Shown here: one piece after another, positions 36,205 to 45,816 of the stretch | Layout: the number at the start of each line of letters is the position of its first letter | Numbering within the stretch: the first letter of the stretch is position 1 | Source of the DNA: Clostridiaceae bacterium BL-3 | GTDB lineage: Bacteria > Bacillota > Clostridia > Clostridiales > Clostridiaceae | Assembly (NCBI GenBank): GCA_902809985.1 | Contig: CADDXC010000001.1 | Span: forward strand, 2,046,001 to 2,110,000 | Direction: 5' to 3' | Length of the DNA stretch: 64,000 nt | Made by a program: the position numbers and the translations under genes | Notes under the pieces: model-generated | The model's input: the letters and a program-made list of their open reading frames with translations, nothing else | The model's database searches: none | Told to the model about the DNA's origin: nothing

Positions 36205-36858
36205 TTACTTATATATTTTCACAGATGTTTCAAGATGTGCATACTTCTTTAATATGTTCATATCTTCATTGGATAAAGCCACACACCCATAAGTCCAATT
36301 ATATTTAGAACCACCTCCATGTATCCCTATGGCACCTCCAAGGGGAGTATTCCACGGCGGCTGTTTTTTATTTTTAATGGCATATTTTATTCTTTCATAT
36401 TGAGTTCTATTGATAATATTTTTATCCAATGCATTTTGTGCATCTTCTACGTTGGGATAACTTATTCCTAAAAAATATGTATACTTTGTCTGAGAATTTA
36501 TATAGCATATATAATAATCTCCTTCCGGAGTCTTTTTATCTCCTTCTGCTTCTTTTTTACCCTGGGGAACTCTTCCAAGCCCAATTTTAAATCTTCCTAT
36601 TAAATTTCCATCTCCATAAAGTTCCATTACCCTTTTACTCTTATATATTTTTATGGAAGTTTTATTTGGAGATGCAGAAGGTTTTTTAAAAAATATTTTT
36701 TCACCTTCATTCTCTTTAAATAAAATACCCTGATGGATAACTTTTTTACCGGAATTCATTCTAACATAATTTTTTATGGACACTGTAGAGATAATTCCTA
36801 CTAAAATCAGTCCAAAAATCAGAAATAAAATTGGAAATTTTTTACCTTTACTCTTCAT
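36205..36858 (-). CDS. L,D-transpeptidase (YkuD domain), membrane anchored
   Basis: A 217-residue protein with an N-terminal membrane helix (FPILFLIFGLILVGIISTV) and a YkuD domain: IKIYKSKRVMELY, then TPEGDYYICY, then the catalytic IGIHGG and TYGCVALSNEDM, where Cys is the nucleophile. It would make 3-3 cross-links in peptidoglycan or attach proteins, outside the membrane. ATG 36858 follows AAAAGGTGGG. The leader contains an unexplained structured segment. Confidence 0.92.
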   Translation of the reverse strand: MKSKGKKFPILFLIFGLILVGIISTVSIKNYVRMNSGKKVIHQGILFKENEGEKIFFKKPSASPNKTSIKIYKSKRVMELYGDGNLIGRFKIGLGRVPQGKKEAEGDKKTPEGDYYICYINSQTKYTYFLGISYPNVEDAQNALDKNIINRTQYERIKYAIKNKKQPPWNTPLGGAIGIHGGGSKYNWTYGCVALSNEDMNILKKYAHLETSVKIYK

Positions 36859-36894
36859 CTTTATCCCACCTTTTACTCATTTCCATATCTCATC

Positions 36895-36959
36895 TTATAA
36901 GAATGCTGCCATTGGCTAATACCCCCAGCTTCCTAAAGTACTGCTACGCACCTTGATAA
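36895..36959 (-). other. Foldable GC-richer leader before the L,D-transpeptidase gene
   Basis: On the minus strand TTATCAAGGTGC and GCATTCTTATAA can pair over 12 positions with two mismatches. They enclose a purine-rich core that includes GCTGGGGG and the palindrome GCCAATGGC. It does not match any riboswitch class I know. It may be an RNA element or chance. Confidence 0.35.
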
Positions 36960-36965
36960 ATGATT

Positions 36966-37397
36966 CTAATTTACTCCAATTACAGCTTTAATCCATTCTA
37001 TTATATTTTCATTTTTCTTTTTTATGCTTTCATACTCCTGGTATCTTTTATTATAATCGTCCATTTTTTTGTTGTATTCACTTACGTGTGAATTATATTC
37101 TGTAAATTTACTATTATACGCCACTACTGTTTCATTCCATTTATAAGTATTTTTTAATCCAGCAGAATTCATATCGTTTTTTAGCTTCTGCAGCTCTATG
37201 TTCTCTTTTTGCACGATGTTTCCTAAATTATCTATTGATTTTTTATACTGCTGAAGGGTAATGTTCATATCTTCCAGCATCCGTGAGGTCTGGGGGGATT
37301 CTCTCGATTTTATATCCACCAGTGATGCCATACATATAACTAGTAATATTATAACCGCAACTGCAATTTCGGTTAAAATGGCCTTTAATTTTTCCAT
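36966..37397 (-). CDS. Membrane-anchored coiled-coil protein, unknown
   Basis: About 143 residues: one membrane helix (ILTEIAVAVIILLVICMASLV) and then a long coiled coil (LQQYKKSIDNLGNIVQKENIELQKLKN and the tyrosine-rich YNSKFTEYNSHVSEYNKKMDDYNKRYQEY). No enzyme motif or family was recognised. ATG 37397 after GGGGAGG is preferred to ATG 37412. It may scaffold cell-envelope proteins, given the L,D-transpeptidase downstream. Confidence 0.7.
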   Translation of the reverse strand: MEKLKAILTEIAVAVIILLVICMASLVDIKSRESPQTSRMLEDMNITLQQYKKSIDNLGNIVQKENIELQKLKNDMNSAGLKNTYKWNETVVAYNSKFTEYNSHVSEYNKKMDDYNKRYQEYESIKKKNENIIEWIKAVIGVN

Positions 37398-37450
37398 AAA
37401 TATCCTCCCCAATTTAGAATCTAACCCCTTAAAATTCGATTTTTCTGTAT

Positions 37451-37485
37451 ATGATATATAATAGTTCCAATAGTATTATATATCA
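37451..37485. repeat. 13-bp inverted repeat upstream of the coiled-coil gene
   Basis: ATGATATATAATA (37451-37463) and TATTATATATCAT (37473-37485) are perfect arms nine bases apart in the likely promoter region of the coiled-coil gene. Possible operator, or chance in AT-rich DNA. Confidence 0.5.
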
Positions 37486-37512
37486 TATAATACTACCATT
37501 ATGATGAAAAAT

Positions 37513-37561
37513 ATGATAATAAACTGACAGCAAAATAAATTTACCGTCAGTTTATTATCAT
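37513..37561 (-). terminator. Terminator of the aro operon
   Basis: ATGATAATAAACTGAC and GTCAGTTTATTATCAT are perfect 16-base arms, directly after the aroK stop codon on the minus strand. Confidence 0.85.
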
Positions 37562-37567
37562 ACAAAG

Positions 37568-38077
37568 TTACAGATTCCCGGTATAAACTTTAATTATACT
37601 CTTCAATACACTTTCAACAGTATCTACATTTTTAACAGAAAAGTCACAGCAATTCATATAAATATGATATCTGTCTTTAAAAATTTTCTCAATTTCCCCT
37701 GTATTATTTTTTAAAAGGGGCCTGTTATCTATATCCAAATCACAGATTATTTTTTCAAGCGGTCTATCTATAAAAATTATCAATCCTTTTTTCCTAAGAT
37801 TTAATATATTTTCCTCATTTTTTATTACTCCTCCGCCTGTGGATATCACAATATTTTCTTTTTGACTCACTTGACTTACTGCCTTTAATTCTAAATTCCT
37901 GAAAAACTTCTCTCCACCTTCAAAAATTTCTGAAATAGTACGTCCCTGCTGTTTTTCTATATAATCATCTATATCTATAAAACCCTTATTTAATTCCTTG
38001 GATAACATTCTGCCTATGGTAGTTTTCCCGGATCCAGGCATACCTATGAGAACTACATTTTTATATATTCTCTTCAT
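37568..38077 (-). CDS. aroK: Shikimate kinase
   Basis: A 169-residue kinase that phosphorylates shikimate with ATP, the fifth step of the pathway. Walker A GMPGSGKTT (residues 12-20), the shikimate site DIDDYIEKQQGR, FFRNLE and STGGGVI are all present, and the lid region is IDNRPLLK. ATG 38077 lies four bases after the aroE stop. Last gene of the operon. Confidence 0.95.
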   Translation of the reverse strand: MKRIYKNVVLIGMPGSGKTTIGRMLSKELNKGFIDIDDYIEKQQGRTISEIFEGGEKFFRNLELKAVSQVSQKENIVISTGGGVIKNEENILNLRKKGLIIFIDRPLEKIICDLDIDNRPLLKNNTGEIEKIFKDRYHIYMNCCDFSVKNVDTVESVLKSIIKVYTGNL

Positions 38078-38080
38078 AAA

Positions 38081-38893
38081 TCAAATCTTTTTCCCTTGTC
38101 TCAAATCATTATATATTTTATCTATAATTTTCAAAGGTATTTCTCTTCCCTGCCAAATTCGCTGAGATGCTGCAGCCTGGGCCACCAACATATATAATCC
38201 ATTCACAGTATTAAGTCCTAACTCATCTGACAACTTCAGAAATAAAGTACTTTGAGGATTGTATATCAAATCCACTGCTGTGTTAAATTTACTTAAAATT
38301 TTCCTATCTACAGGACAATCATTTATATCCGGGTACATTCCACAGGGTGTACAATTTATTATAATATCACCTTTTTTTATTTTACGCAGTCCATCATAGC
38401 TTATAACTTTAAATCCGTATTCATGAAATTTATGCGGATCTCTACTTACATATACCATATCCCTGGCCCCATTGTCTAAAATATATCTGGCTACAGCTTT
38501 GGAAACTCCTCCTGTACCCAACAGTATTACGGTTTTATTAAATAGCTCTATATCATATCTTTTTAAGGTCAATCCAAAACCATAATAATCAGTGTTATGA
38601 CCTATCAATTCATCATCGATAAACTCTATGGTATTCACGGCCCCTATGTCCTTTGCCTCTTTGGATATTTCATTCAAATACTTCATAATTTCAACTTTAT
38701 AGGGTATGGTCACATTTATACCTCTGCACCCCAAAATTCTTAAGCTCTCCAGCGATTTGCCTAGATCTTTTCCCTCTATTTCAAAGAGATTATATTCTCC
38801 ACTCTTCCCCATAACATCCAAAATAAGATGATGTATAACAGGAGAAAAACTATGCACTAATGTTTTTCCTATAAGACCATAAAAATCACTCAA
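38081..38893 (-). CDS. aroE: Shikimate dehydrogenase
   Basis: A 270-residue NADPH-dependent enzyme that reduces 3-dehydroshikimate. The substrate site FSPVIHHL, catalytic Lys in NVTIPYKVEIMKYL, NTDYYGF and the nucleotide-binding LLGTGGVSKAV are visible. The start is TTG 38893 behind GGAGGTGAG. A short dispersed-type repeat separates it from pheA. Confidence 0.95.
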   Translation of the reverse strand: MSDFYGLIGKTLVHSFSPVIHHLILDVMGKSGEYNLFEIEGKDLGKSLESLRILGCRGINVTIPYKVEIMKYLNEISKEAKDIGAVNTIEFIDDELIGHNTDYYGFGLTLKRYDIELFNKTVILLGTGGVSKAVARYILDNGARDMVYVSRDPHKFHEYGFKVISYDGLRKIKKGDIIINCTPCGMYPDINDCPVDRKILSKFNTAVDLIYNPQSTLFLKLSDELGLNTVNGLYMLVAQAAASQRIWQGREIPLKIIDKIYNDLRQGKKI

Positions 38894-38911
38894 TTAAACT
38901 CACCTCCAGTG

Positions 38912-38967
38912 CAATTGACAATTTACAATGCACAATTGACAATTGTAATTTGTCAACTGTCAATTGT
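38912..38967. repeat. CAATTGACAATT-type repeat cluster
   Basis: The sequence consists of variants of the unit CAATTGACAATT, some in direct and some in inverted order; ACAATTGACA and TGTCAATTGT form perfect 10-base arms. It fills the pheA-aroE gap inside an operon. From memory, similar units recur in several clostridial genomes; only this copy is visible here. Confidence 0.75.
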
Positions 38968-38968
38968 C

Positions 38969-40087
38969 TTATCCTTCCCTATAATTTCCCAGTAATTTAA
39001 AATAGGAGCTCTCTTTTTTTATTCCCTCCAGTGCACTTTTAGTCCCCATCTCCATTATATTTCCATAAAAATCAATACAAAAAAAATACTGCCACGGTCT
39101 GTTTACCATAGGTCTTGACTCTATTTTAGTCATATTTAAGTTATTTTCCCAGAAGAACTTGAGTACATTGTATAAACTTCCAACTTTATGGGGTAGAGTA
39201 ATGAGAATAGTGATTTTATCGCATTTTCTATCATATACCATATTCCTGCTTATTACTATGAATCTTGTATAATTATAGCTGTTGTAATTTATATTTTCCT
39301 TCAATACATCCAATCCATAAAATTCCGCAGCTTTCCTGCTGGCTATGGAAGCTTTACTCTTGTCATTCTCTTTCTTTATGTATTCAGCACTTTTAGCTGT
39401 ATTAAAATAAGGTATAAGCTTCCAATGTTTGTGTTTTTTTAAAAATTTACTGCTCTGCATAAATGCCTGACTATGTGAATATACTTCCTCTATGTCTTCT
39501 ATTGAAGCTCCCGGAACACCTAGAAGGTTATGGTTTACTTTAATACACTTCTCTCCCACTATATAAAGATCATATTTTTCAAGCAGATCATAGACTTGAG
39601 AAATTCCTCCAGTAGAAGAATTTTCAATTGGAAGGATTCCATAATCTACATTCCCATTTTCCAGTGAATTAAACACATCTTCAAAGTTATCAAAGCCTAG
39701 GGTTTTAACCTTATCCCCAAAATAGTCAATTAGAGCTTCATAACTAAAAGACGCCAGTATACCCTGAAATCCGACTTTACAGGAATGGTTATACCCCATT
39801 ATTTCCGGTTTATTATCTTCCTTTATCTTTTTCTCTTGAAGGTCTCTACTTATACTCATAATGTCTCTCAAAAAAGTTTCTATTTCGTTTTTCATGGAGC
39901 TTTGTTTAAAATTCTCTAATTGTGTTTTTATGATATTCTCTTCCCTATTTTCATCCAGTACATTCATATGATTTTCTTTCTTGTACTCAGCTACTTTAGA
40001 AACCACATTCATTCTCTCAATAAAAATTCTAACCATTTCTCCATCTAATTTATTTATTTTATTCCTTAATTCATCCAAACTTTCCAA
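38969..40087 (-). CDS. pheA: Bifunctional chorismate mutase / prephenate dehydratase
   Basis: A 372-residue fused enzyme for phenylalanine synthesis. Residues 1 to about 90 are an AroQ chorismate mutase (LRNKINKLDGEMVRIFIERM). Residues about 108-285 are prephenate dehydratase (VGFQGILASFSYEA, YGILPIENSSTGGI, NYTRFIVISR). Residues about 290-372 are an ACT domain (LPHKVGSLYNVLKFF, KIESRPMVNRPWQYFFCIDF), the site of Phe feedback inhibition. TTG 40087 lies just after GGGGGTGATATT. Confidence 0.95.
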   Translation of the reverse strand: MESLDELRNKINKLDGEMVRIFIERMNVVSKVAEYKKENHMNVLDENREENIIKTQLENFKQSSMKNEIETFLRDIMSISRDLQEKKIKEDNKPEIMGYNHSCKVGFQGILASFSYEALIDYFGDKVKTLGFDNFEDVFNSLENGNVDYGILPIENSSTGGISQVYDLLEKYDLYIVGEKCIKVNHNLLGVPGASIEDIEEVYSHSQAFMQSSKFLKKHKHWKLIPYFNTAKSAEYIKKENDKSKASIASRKAAEFYGLDVLKENINYNSYNYTRFIVISRNMVYDRKCDKITILITLPHKVGSLYNVLKFFWENNLNMTKIESRPMVNRPWQYFFCIDFYGNIMEMGTKSALEGIKKESSYFKLLGNYREG

Positions 40088-40102
40088 AATATCACCCCCA
40101 CT

Positions 40103-41185
40103 TCACTCATCCATTAAATTCAATATTCCAATAGCTGTAACCGCCTCTATTACCGGCACAGCCCTGGGTACAATACAGGGATCATGTCTTCCCTCTATTT
40201 TCAAAATCTCCTTCTTTTCATTTCTAATATTCACAGTCCTTTGAGGTTTTGCTATAGAGGGAGTTGGTTTTACAGCTGCCCTAAATACAAGAGGCATGCC
40301 ATCCGTGATTCCTCCTAGAATTCCTCCGTTATTATTCGTGTAAGTTTTTATTTTATGATCTTCTGACATATAGTATTCGTCATTGGCCTCTGAGCCTTTC
40401 ATAGTGGTCATATTAAATCCCATTCCAAATTCCACTCCCTTAACTGCAGGAATAGAAAATAAAAGATGGGAAAGAGTACTTTCCACCGAATCAAAAAATG
40501 GATCACCTATACCTGCTGGTAAATTTAAAACTATCGTCTCTACAATTCCTCCAAGGGAATCCCCTTCTGACTTGGTTTTTAATATACTGTCCTTCATTTT
40601 TTTGCAGTAATCTTCATCTAGTACAGGAAATTTGTCTTTTGAAAGCTCCCTGAGCATATTCTCATCGGTAGAAACAACGTCAAAGCTTTTCTTATCTTTA
40701 ATTGTGCCTATGCTCTCTATACGGCTTCCTATTATTATTCCTCTTTCCTCTAATATATTTCTGCATAATGCACCAGCAAAAACCAGCGGTGCTGTGAGCC
40801 TCCCCGAAAAATGGCCTCCTCCTCTGTAATCATTAAAGCCATTATATTTAACTTTTCCAGTAAAATCTGCATGCCCCGGTCTCAATATATCCGAAGTTTT
40901 TTCGTAGTGTTCTGAGTGAGTGTCATTGTTCAGTATAATTGCACAAAGAGGTGTGCCCGTTGTCTTACCTTTAAAATACCCACTTAAAATCTGAAAATTA
41001 TCCTCCTCTCTCCTGGCTGTAGAAAATTCTGTAAATCCCGGTGCCCTTCTTTTCATCTGTCCTCTTATATATTCCAGATCAATTTTTATACCAGGCTTCA
41101 ATCCGTCTATAGTAATGCCTACAGATTTTCCATGGGACTCGCCAAAGATGGATAATTTTATTTTATTTCCCCATATTCCGCTCAT
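40103..41185 (-). CDS. aroC: Chorismate synthase
   Basis: A 360-residue flavin-dependent enzyme that makes chorismate from EPSP. Signature regions are [44 protein letters not shown] and the C-terminal [18 protein letters not shown]. Its first 23 bases overlap the end of aroA, so translation is probably coupled. ATG 41185 follows TAGGAGG. Confidence 0.96.
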   Translation of the reverse strand: MSGIWGNKIKLSIFGESHGKSVGITIDGLKPGIKIDLEYIRGQMKRRAPGFTEFSTARREEDNFQILSGYFKGKTTGTPLCAIILNNDTHSEHYEKTSDILRPGHADFTGKVKYNGFNDYRGGGHFSGRLTAPLVFAGALCRNILEERGIIIGSRIESIGTIKDKKSFDVVSTDENMLRELSKDKFPVLDEDYCKKMKDSILKTKSEGDSLGGIVETIVLNLPAGIGDPFFDSVESTLSHLLFSIPAVKGVEFGMGFNMTTMKGSEANDEYYMSEDHKIKTYTNNNGGILGGITDGMPLVFRAAVKPTPSIAKPQRTVNIRNEKKEILKIEGRHDPCIVPRAVPVIEAVTAIGILNLMDE

Positions 41186-42449
41186 TTATATTTCCTCCTA
41201 AGTTCTTAAAATCTTTCCAAAAATTTGGATAGGACTTTTTCACACATTCGGCTCCTTTTATTATCATAGGGTTCTGACATTTTGAAGACACCGATGCCAG
41301 AGCCATGGCTATCCTATGATCATCCCAGCTGTTCACCTCGCCGCCTGTGAGTTTTTCCCTCCCTGCTATAATGAGTCCATCTTCTTTTTCTACTACATTC
41401 CCTCCTATTTTATTCAACTCCGTTGATATGGCCTTAAGTCTGTCTGACTCCTTAACTCTGAGCCTTCCTGCATTTTTAATTTCAGTAGTACCACAGCTCA
41501 CAGAGGCCAAAACTGCAAGTGCAGGTACAAGATCAGGACATTGTGAAGCATCAATAGTGCTGCTGTAAATTTTACGGGCGGGACTGACAACTAAGCCGCC
41601 TTTCTCCCATTCAATTTTCACACCCATTTTTCTGAGTATATCTACTACGATCTTGTCTCCCTGAAGAGAGTCTTTTTTTAATCCGCAGCAAGTAATACCT
41701 TTGCCAAGGGCTCCCATGATAAGCCAAAAGGCGGACTGTGAAAAATCTCCTTCCACCTCATAGTAGTCTCTGCTCTTATATTTCTGCCCTCCCCTAACTG
41801 TATATTTTCCATGCCCATCTTCATCCACATTTATTCCAAATTTTTTTAGTAAATCCAGTGTAATATCCACATAGGGTTTGGATTCCAACGGAGTGGTTAC
41901 ATATATTGTAGAATCTCCATTTAACCTTGGAAGGGCAAACAAAAGCCCTGTTATAAATTGAGAACTCACATCTCCTCTAACCCTGTATTCCCCCGATTTC
42001 AATTTCCCCTTTAAAATCAGGGGCAGCTTTCCCTTAAAATTTTTATAATATATTTTTTGACTGTCAAATATATCATAATAAATATCAAGAGGCCTCTTCA
42101 CCAATTTTCCCTCACCTGTAAAAATAATTTCTTCATCAATTGTAGCAGCTATAGGTATTAAAAATCTTATGGTAGAACCTGACTGTAAACAATTTATACT
42201 GGTATTTTTTACATGGATCCTGGAATTTCCTTTTACAATCAAATTATTTTTTCCCCTTTGTATTTCTGCACCCAAATTCTCCATGGCATCACAGGTAGCT
42301 TCTATATCCCTGGAAAAATCCACATTTCCTATATTGCTAATACCATCACATAGTGAAGCGCATATTATTGCTCTGTGACATATGCTTTTAGAAGTGGGAA
42401 CAATCACTTTTCCCTTTAATTCAGATGGTTTTATGTATAAATACCTCAA
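41163..42449 (-). CDS. aroA: 3-phosphoshikimate 1-carboxyvinyltransferase (EPSP synthase)
   Basis: About 428 residues. The enzyme transfers an enolpyruvyl group from PEP to shikimate 3-phosphate. Visible are [32 protein letters not shown], the [17 protein letters not shown] block and [11 protein letters not shown]. The start is TTG 42449, eight bases after GAGGAG. An ATG at 42467 overlaps the aroB stop but has no ribosome site. The N-terminal GKxxxPxSKS and LxxGNxGT-type elements resemble class II EPSP synthases. Confidence 0.94.
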   Translation of the reverse strand: MRYLYIKPSELKGKVIVPTSKSICHRAIICASLCDGISNIGNVDFSRDIEATCDAMENLGAEIQRGKNNLIVKGNSRIHVKNTSINCLQSGSTIRFLIPIAATIDEEIIFTGEGKLVKRPLDIYYDIFDSQKIYYKNFKGKLPLILKGKLKSGEYRVRGDVSSQFITGLLFALPRLNGDSTIYVTTPLESKPYVDITLDLLKKFGINVDEDGHGKYTVRGGQKYKSRDYYEVEGDFSQSAFWLIMGALGKGITCCGLKKDSLQGDKIVVDILRKMGVKIEWEKGGLVVSPARKIYSSTIDASQCPDLVPALAVLASVSCGTTEIKNAGRLRVKESDRLKAISTELNKIGGNVVEKEDGLIIAGREKLTGGEVNSWDDHRIAMALASVSSKCQNPMIIKGAECVKKSYPNFWKDFKNLGGNINERNMGK

Positions 42450-42463
42450 AATACATTCTCCTC

Positions 42464-43546
42464 TCATTTTGTTTCATCTAAAAATAAAAACTCCTGCACT
42501 TGAGGTATCTTTACTTTCATTATTCTTGCTTTTCCCACTTCTTCTAAAACTATAAGATTTAAAGTACCATTACTTGATGATTTTTTGTCCAGCGCTATAG
42601 AATCTACAGCAGCCTCCCTGTTTAAATCCGGTATACAAGTGGGAAGCACATATTTCTCCAATATGTATTTCATATAATCATAAGTCCCGCTTTTAGTAAT
42701 GCCCATTTCTTCAGTTCTTCTAGTTATAGCAGCCATACCAATGGCTACAGCTTCTCCATGGCTGTATTTTACATAATTATAATACTTCTCTACAGCATGC
42801 CCCAGAGTATGCCCAAAATTCAACATCATCCTATCTCCTAAATCCCTTTCATCCATCTCCACCAGTTGTTTTTTTATATTACAGCATTTACATATTATAT
42901 CTTCAATATTATTTAAAACATCGTTTTTACTGGGAAGGGAAGCTAAAGTTTCTAAAATACTTTTATCACGTATAAATCCATATTTTATAACTTCAGACAT
43001 TCCATCACTAAAAAATCTATCATTTAAAGATACAAGCACTTCAGGATCTATAAATACAGCATCTGGATGATAAAAACTTCCTACCAGATTTTTTCCCCAG
43101 GGTAAATCCACTGCTACTTTTCCTCCTATACTGCTGTCAACCTGTGCCAAAATCGAAGTCGGCACCTGAATGTATCTTATTCCCCTTAAATAAGTAGCTG
43201 CAGCAAAGCCCGCCAGATCTCCTACTACTCCACCTCCAAGAGAAATTATAATATCACTTCTTCTAGTATTGAACTTGCATAAATTCTCATATACCCCTTT
43301 CAGTACATCCAGAGTTTTACTTTTTTCTCCCGGCGGTATGGATATTGAATTCACTTTAAATCCAGCACTCAAAAGTGATTCTCTAAGTGTGTTCAAATAT
43401 AATTTTCCCACATTGCAATCAGTAATTACAACTACATTTCTACTTTTGTATACAGATTTCAATTTTTCTCCTATACATTTTAAACTTCCTCTCTCTATAT
43501 AGATTTTATAACATTTTTCTTTAAGATTTATACTAATAATATTCAT
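42464..43546 (-). CDS. aroB: 3-dehydroquinate synthase
   Basis: A 360-residue NAD- and metal-dependent enzyme that cyclises DAHP to 3-dehydroquinate. Recognisable are [52 protein letters not shown] and [13 protein letters not shown] with its metal-binding histidines. ATG 43546 follows GGTAAGGATAG. It sits in mid-operon, overlapping the optional aroA start. Confidence 0.96.
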   Translation of the reverse strand: MNIISINLKEKCYKIYIERGSLKCIGEKLKSVYKSRNVVVITDCNVGKLYLNTLRESLLSAGFKVNSISIPPGEKSKTLDVLKGVYENLCKFNTRRSDIIISLGGGVVGDLAGFAAATYLRGIRYIQVPTSILAQVDSSIGGKVAVDLPWGKNLVGSFYHPDAVFIDPEVLVSLNDRFFSDGMSEVIKYGFIRDKSILETLASLPSKNDVLNNIEDIICKCCNIKKQLVEMDERDLGDRMMLNFGHTLGHAVEKYYNYVKYSHGEAVAIGMAAITRRTEEMGITKSGTYDYMKYILEKYVLPTCIPDLNREAAVDSIALDKKSSSNGTLNLIVLEEVGKARIMKVKIPQVQEFLFLDETK

Positions 43547-43559
43547 AAAATCACTATCC

Positions 43560-44429
43560 TTACCTCTTAACTAGAGCTTTTCTCCTGCGAATTGCATTTT
43601 GAAAAATATGATCTATGCTCTTCATATCCCTGTATATTATAGCTGTTTTTAATCTATCTATACTCCTTTGAAATCTTTCTATTTCATCTACCAATTTATT
43701 AGAATTCATTATAAACAATTGACTCCACAGCCCTGAGTTGATCTGTGCCACCCTGGTGGCGTCCCTAAAACTTCCCCCCGTAAACAGCGCCATATGGTCT
43801 ATAAAGCCTTCCTCATGGGAATTCATAAGAGAAACAGCTACAACATGTGGAAGCTGACTGGTAAAAGCGATTGCATCATCATGCTCTTCCGGACTAACAT
43901 AAGTCACATTGCTGCAGCCCATTTTTCTGGCCATGGTGTCTATTACTTTAAGTCCCCTGGAAGTATTCTTACTGCTTGGTGTTATTATATAGTTGGCTTT
44001 TGTAAAAATATCCGCTGAGGCAAACTCTATTCCTCTGCACTCTCTGCCTGTCATAGGATGTCCTGAAACAAATTCCATTCCATCAGGCAAAAATGCATTT
44101 ATATTGTTTACCACGTCCTTCTTTACACTTGAAGTATCTGTTATAAGCACTTCCATTTTAAAATTACTTAGATTATTTTTTACAAACTCCACTGTATCCC
44201 TAGGATAAAGAGCTATTATAGCCAGATCAACTTCCTTCAAGAACCTTCCACCGCTTTCATATCCCCTATCTATAATACCCCTGTGCAGAGCATTATCTAA
44301 AGCTTTTTTGTCTTTATCTATTCCAATTATACTCTTTGGATTTAGAACTCTAAGTGCCATAGCATAGGACCCCCCAATAAGTCCCATTCCAACAACAGCT
44401 ATATTCACTTTAAAGTCACAATCTTCCAC
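43560..44429 (-). CDS. tyrA: Prephenate dehydrogenase
   Basis: About 289 residues. It oxidises prephenate to 4-hydroxyphenylpyruvate for tyrosine synthesis. The NAD-binding VVGMGLIGGSYAMALR lies near the N-terminus, followed by VLITDTSSVKKDV, the substrate site SGHPMTGRECRGIEFA, and TSQLPHVVAVSLM. No ACT domain is fused. GTG 44429 lies nine bases after AAGGAGGTG; the ATG at 44456 precedes that ribosome site and is unlikely. Confidence 0.94.
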   Translation of the reverse strand: MEDCDFKVNIAVVGMGLIGGSYAMALRVLNPKSIIGIDKDKKALDNALHRGIIDRGYESGGRFLKEVDLAIIALYPRDTVEFVKNNLSNFKMEVLITDTSSVKKDVVNNINAFLPDGMEFVSGHPMTGRECRGIEFASADIFTKANYIITPSSKNTSRGLKVIDTMARKMGCSNVTYVSPEEHDDAIAFTSQLPHVVAVSLMNSHEEGFIDHMALFTGGSFRDATRVAQINSGLWSQLFIMNSNKLVDEIERFQRSIDRLKTAIIYRDMKSIDHIFQNAIRRRKALVKR

Positions 44430-44460
44430 GTGTAACTTCACCTCCTTAAATATCATAGTA

Positions 44461-45495
44461 TTATATGTTCACAACATCGTACTCCCTGCTCATTCCCGCA
44501 TTTATCATCTTATCTATATCTTTCATAAGCTTTTGGAACACTTTTGGCTTTATGGACTGCTGTCCATCACATTTTGCATTGACAGGATCATTATGAACTT
44601 CTATCATAAGCCCATCTGCCCCTACAGCCACTGCCGCTTTAGCCAATGGTTCAACCATCCACCAAATTCCTGCTGCATGACTAGGATCTACTATTACTGG
44701 AAGATGACTTAATTTTTTTATAACTGGTACAGCACTTAAATCCAATGTATTTCTTGTGTAAGTCTCAAAAGTTCTTATTCCTCTTTCACAGAGTATTACA
44801 TTTTCATTTCCACCGGACATTATATACTCAGCAGACATGAGCAATTCTTCAATAGTAGCTGAAATTCCTCTTTTCAAAAGAATGGGTTTCTTAGTCTTCC
44901 CAAGCTGTTTTAAGAGCTCAAAATTCTGCATATTTCTCGCTCCAACCTGTATTATATCCACATCTTCAACAAATCTATCTATCATGTCAGTGGACATGAT
45001 CTCCGTAACTATGGGAAGTCCTGTCTCCTCCCTGGCTATTTTCAAAAGCTCCAGTCCTCTGACTCTGAGTCCCTGAAAGCTGTAAGGTGAAGTCCTGGGC
45101 TTAAAAGCACCTCCTCTTAAAAATTTAGCTCCGCTCTTTTTTACATCTTTTGCAATACTTACAATCTGTTCTTCACTTTCTACAGAACATGGACCTGCTA
45201 TAACAGCTAGCTCATCTCCACCAATAGACCCATCTTTTATTTTTACCACGGTATTATCTGGATGAAATAATCTATTAGAAAGTTTGTAGGGCTGCTGTAC
45301 CTTTTTTACATTTTCCACAAATTCATTAGCTCTAATTTTGCCTGCATCAACTGTCGTAGTATCTCCAATAAGACCCAGCACACAATACTCCTTTCCCTGT
45401 ATTACATTTACCGATACATCATTATCCATCTCAATTTTTTGTTTTAACATCATTATCTCTTTCAATGGCGACTTTGGCTTCATAATCACTATCAT
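44461..45495 (-). CDS. aroF: DAHP synthase (3-deoxy-7-phosphoheptulonate synthase)
   Basis: A 344-residue enzyme for the first step of the shikimate pathway, condensing PEP with erythrose 4-phosphate. An N-terminal ferredoxin-like regulatory domain of about 90 residues precedes the catalytic barrel, which shows AGPCSVESEEQ, KFLRGGAFKPRTSPYSFQG, VGARNMQNFELL, LLKRG and VDPSHAAG. This is the AroG/AroF type found in Firmicutes and Thermotoga. ATG 45495 follows GGGAGG. It is the first structural gene of the operon, right after the attenuator. Confidence 0.96.
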   Translation of the reverse strand: MIVIMKPKSPLKEIMMLKQKIEMDNDVSVNVIQGKEYCVLGLIGDTTTVDAGKIRANEFVENVKKVQQPYKLSNRLFHPDNTVVKIKDGSIGGDELAVIAGPCSVESEEQIVSIAKDVKKSGAKFLRGGAFKPRTSPYSFQGLRVRGLELLKIAREETGLPIVTEIMSTDMIDRFVEDVDIIQVGARNMQNFELLKQLGKTKKPILLKRGISATIEELLMSAEYIMSGGNENVILCERGIRTFETYTRNTLDLSAVPVIKKLSHLPVIVDPSHAAGIWWMVEPLAKAAVAVGADGLMIEVHNDPVNAKCDGQQSIKPKVFQKLMKDIDKMINAGMSREYDVVNI

Positions 45496-45529
45496 TATAA
45501 ATTCCTCCCGTAAATAAATTTAAATAAAA

Positions 45530-45562
45530 TAAAAAGACAAGGCCTCTTAATGAGCCTTGTCT
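45530..45562 (-). terminator. Attenuator terminator before aroF
   Basis: On the minus strand AGACAAGGC and GCCTTGTCT are perfect 9-base arms, extended by CTC/GAG, and run into TTTTTATTTTATTT. It stands 35 bases before the aroF start, between the aromatic-rich leader ORF and the operon. Confidence 0.92.
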
Positions 45563-45608
45563 AAAGTTAACCAATTACATTTTCACCCAGTATGCAAGAA
45601 GATTTGAA

Positions 45609-45764
45609 TCAACACACATAACTATATCTACTCATTAGAAGGAATCTTAAATATTTTTGAAAGCAAAAATAACCAGCGCTAAAATAAAAATAGCCCCAGC
45701 TAAAAGTAAAGTAATAGTAATTTCTATTTACTGCTTTCATTTTCCTCCCAATGATATTTTTCAC
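45609..45764 (-). CDS. Aromatic-rich leader peptide of the aro operon (probable attenuation peptide)
   Basis: A short ORF of 51 residues from GTG 45764, or 43 from the in-frame ATG 45740, ending in TGA at 45609. GTG lies nine bases after AGGGAGGT and ATG lies just after GGGAGGAAA, so both have ribosome sites. The core NYYYFTFSWGYFYF and SAGYFCF gives 13 aromatic residues in 20; in all there are nine Tyr, seven Phe and one Trp. Stalling at these codons when aromatic amino acids are scarce could prevent the downstream terminator. A +1 frame would encode a hydrophobic helix, but it has no start codon. Confidence 0.75.
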   Translation of the reverse strand: MKNIIGRKMKAVNRNYYYFTFSWGYFYFSAGYFCFQKYLRFLLMSRYSYVC

Positions 45765-45816
45765 TTTGTTTTTACCTCCCTATTATAATGTAAACTACGA
45801 AATCTATTTGTTTTTA

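Noticed and set aside
45563-45608. T-box before aroF
   Set aside because: The gap lacks the GGTGGTACCGCG box and Stem I pattern that are clear in the trpP leader.
45652-45735. Hydrophobic helix in the +1 frame over the aromatic leader (TLLLAGAIFILALVIFAF)
   Set aside because: It looks like a small membrane protein, but the frame opens right after a TAA and has no ATG, GTG or TTG before the helix. The other frame has two starts with ribosome sites. It remains the main rival explanation.
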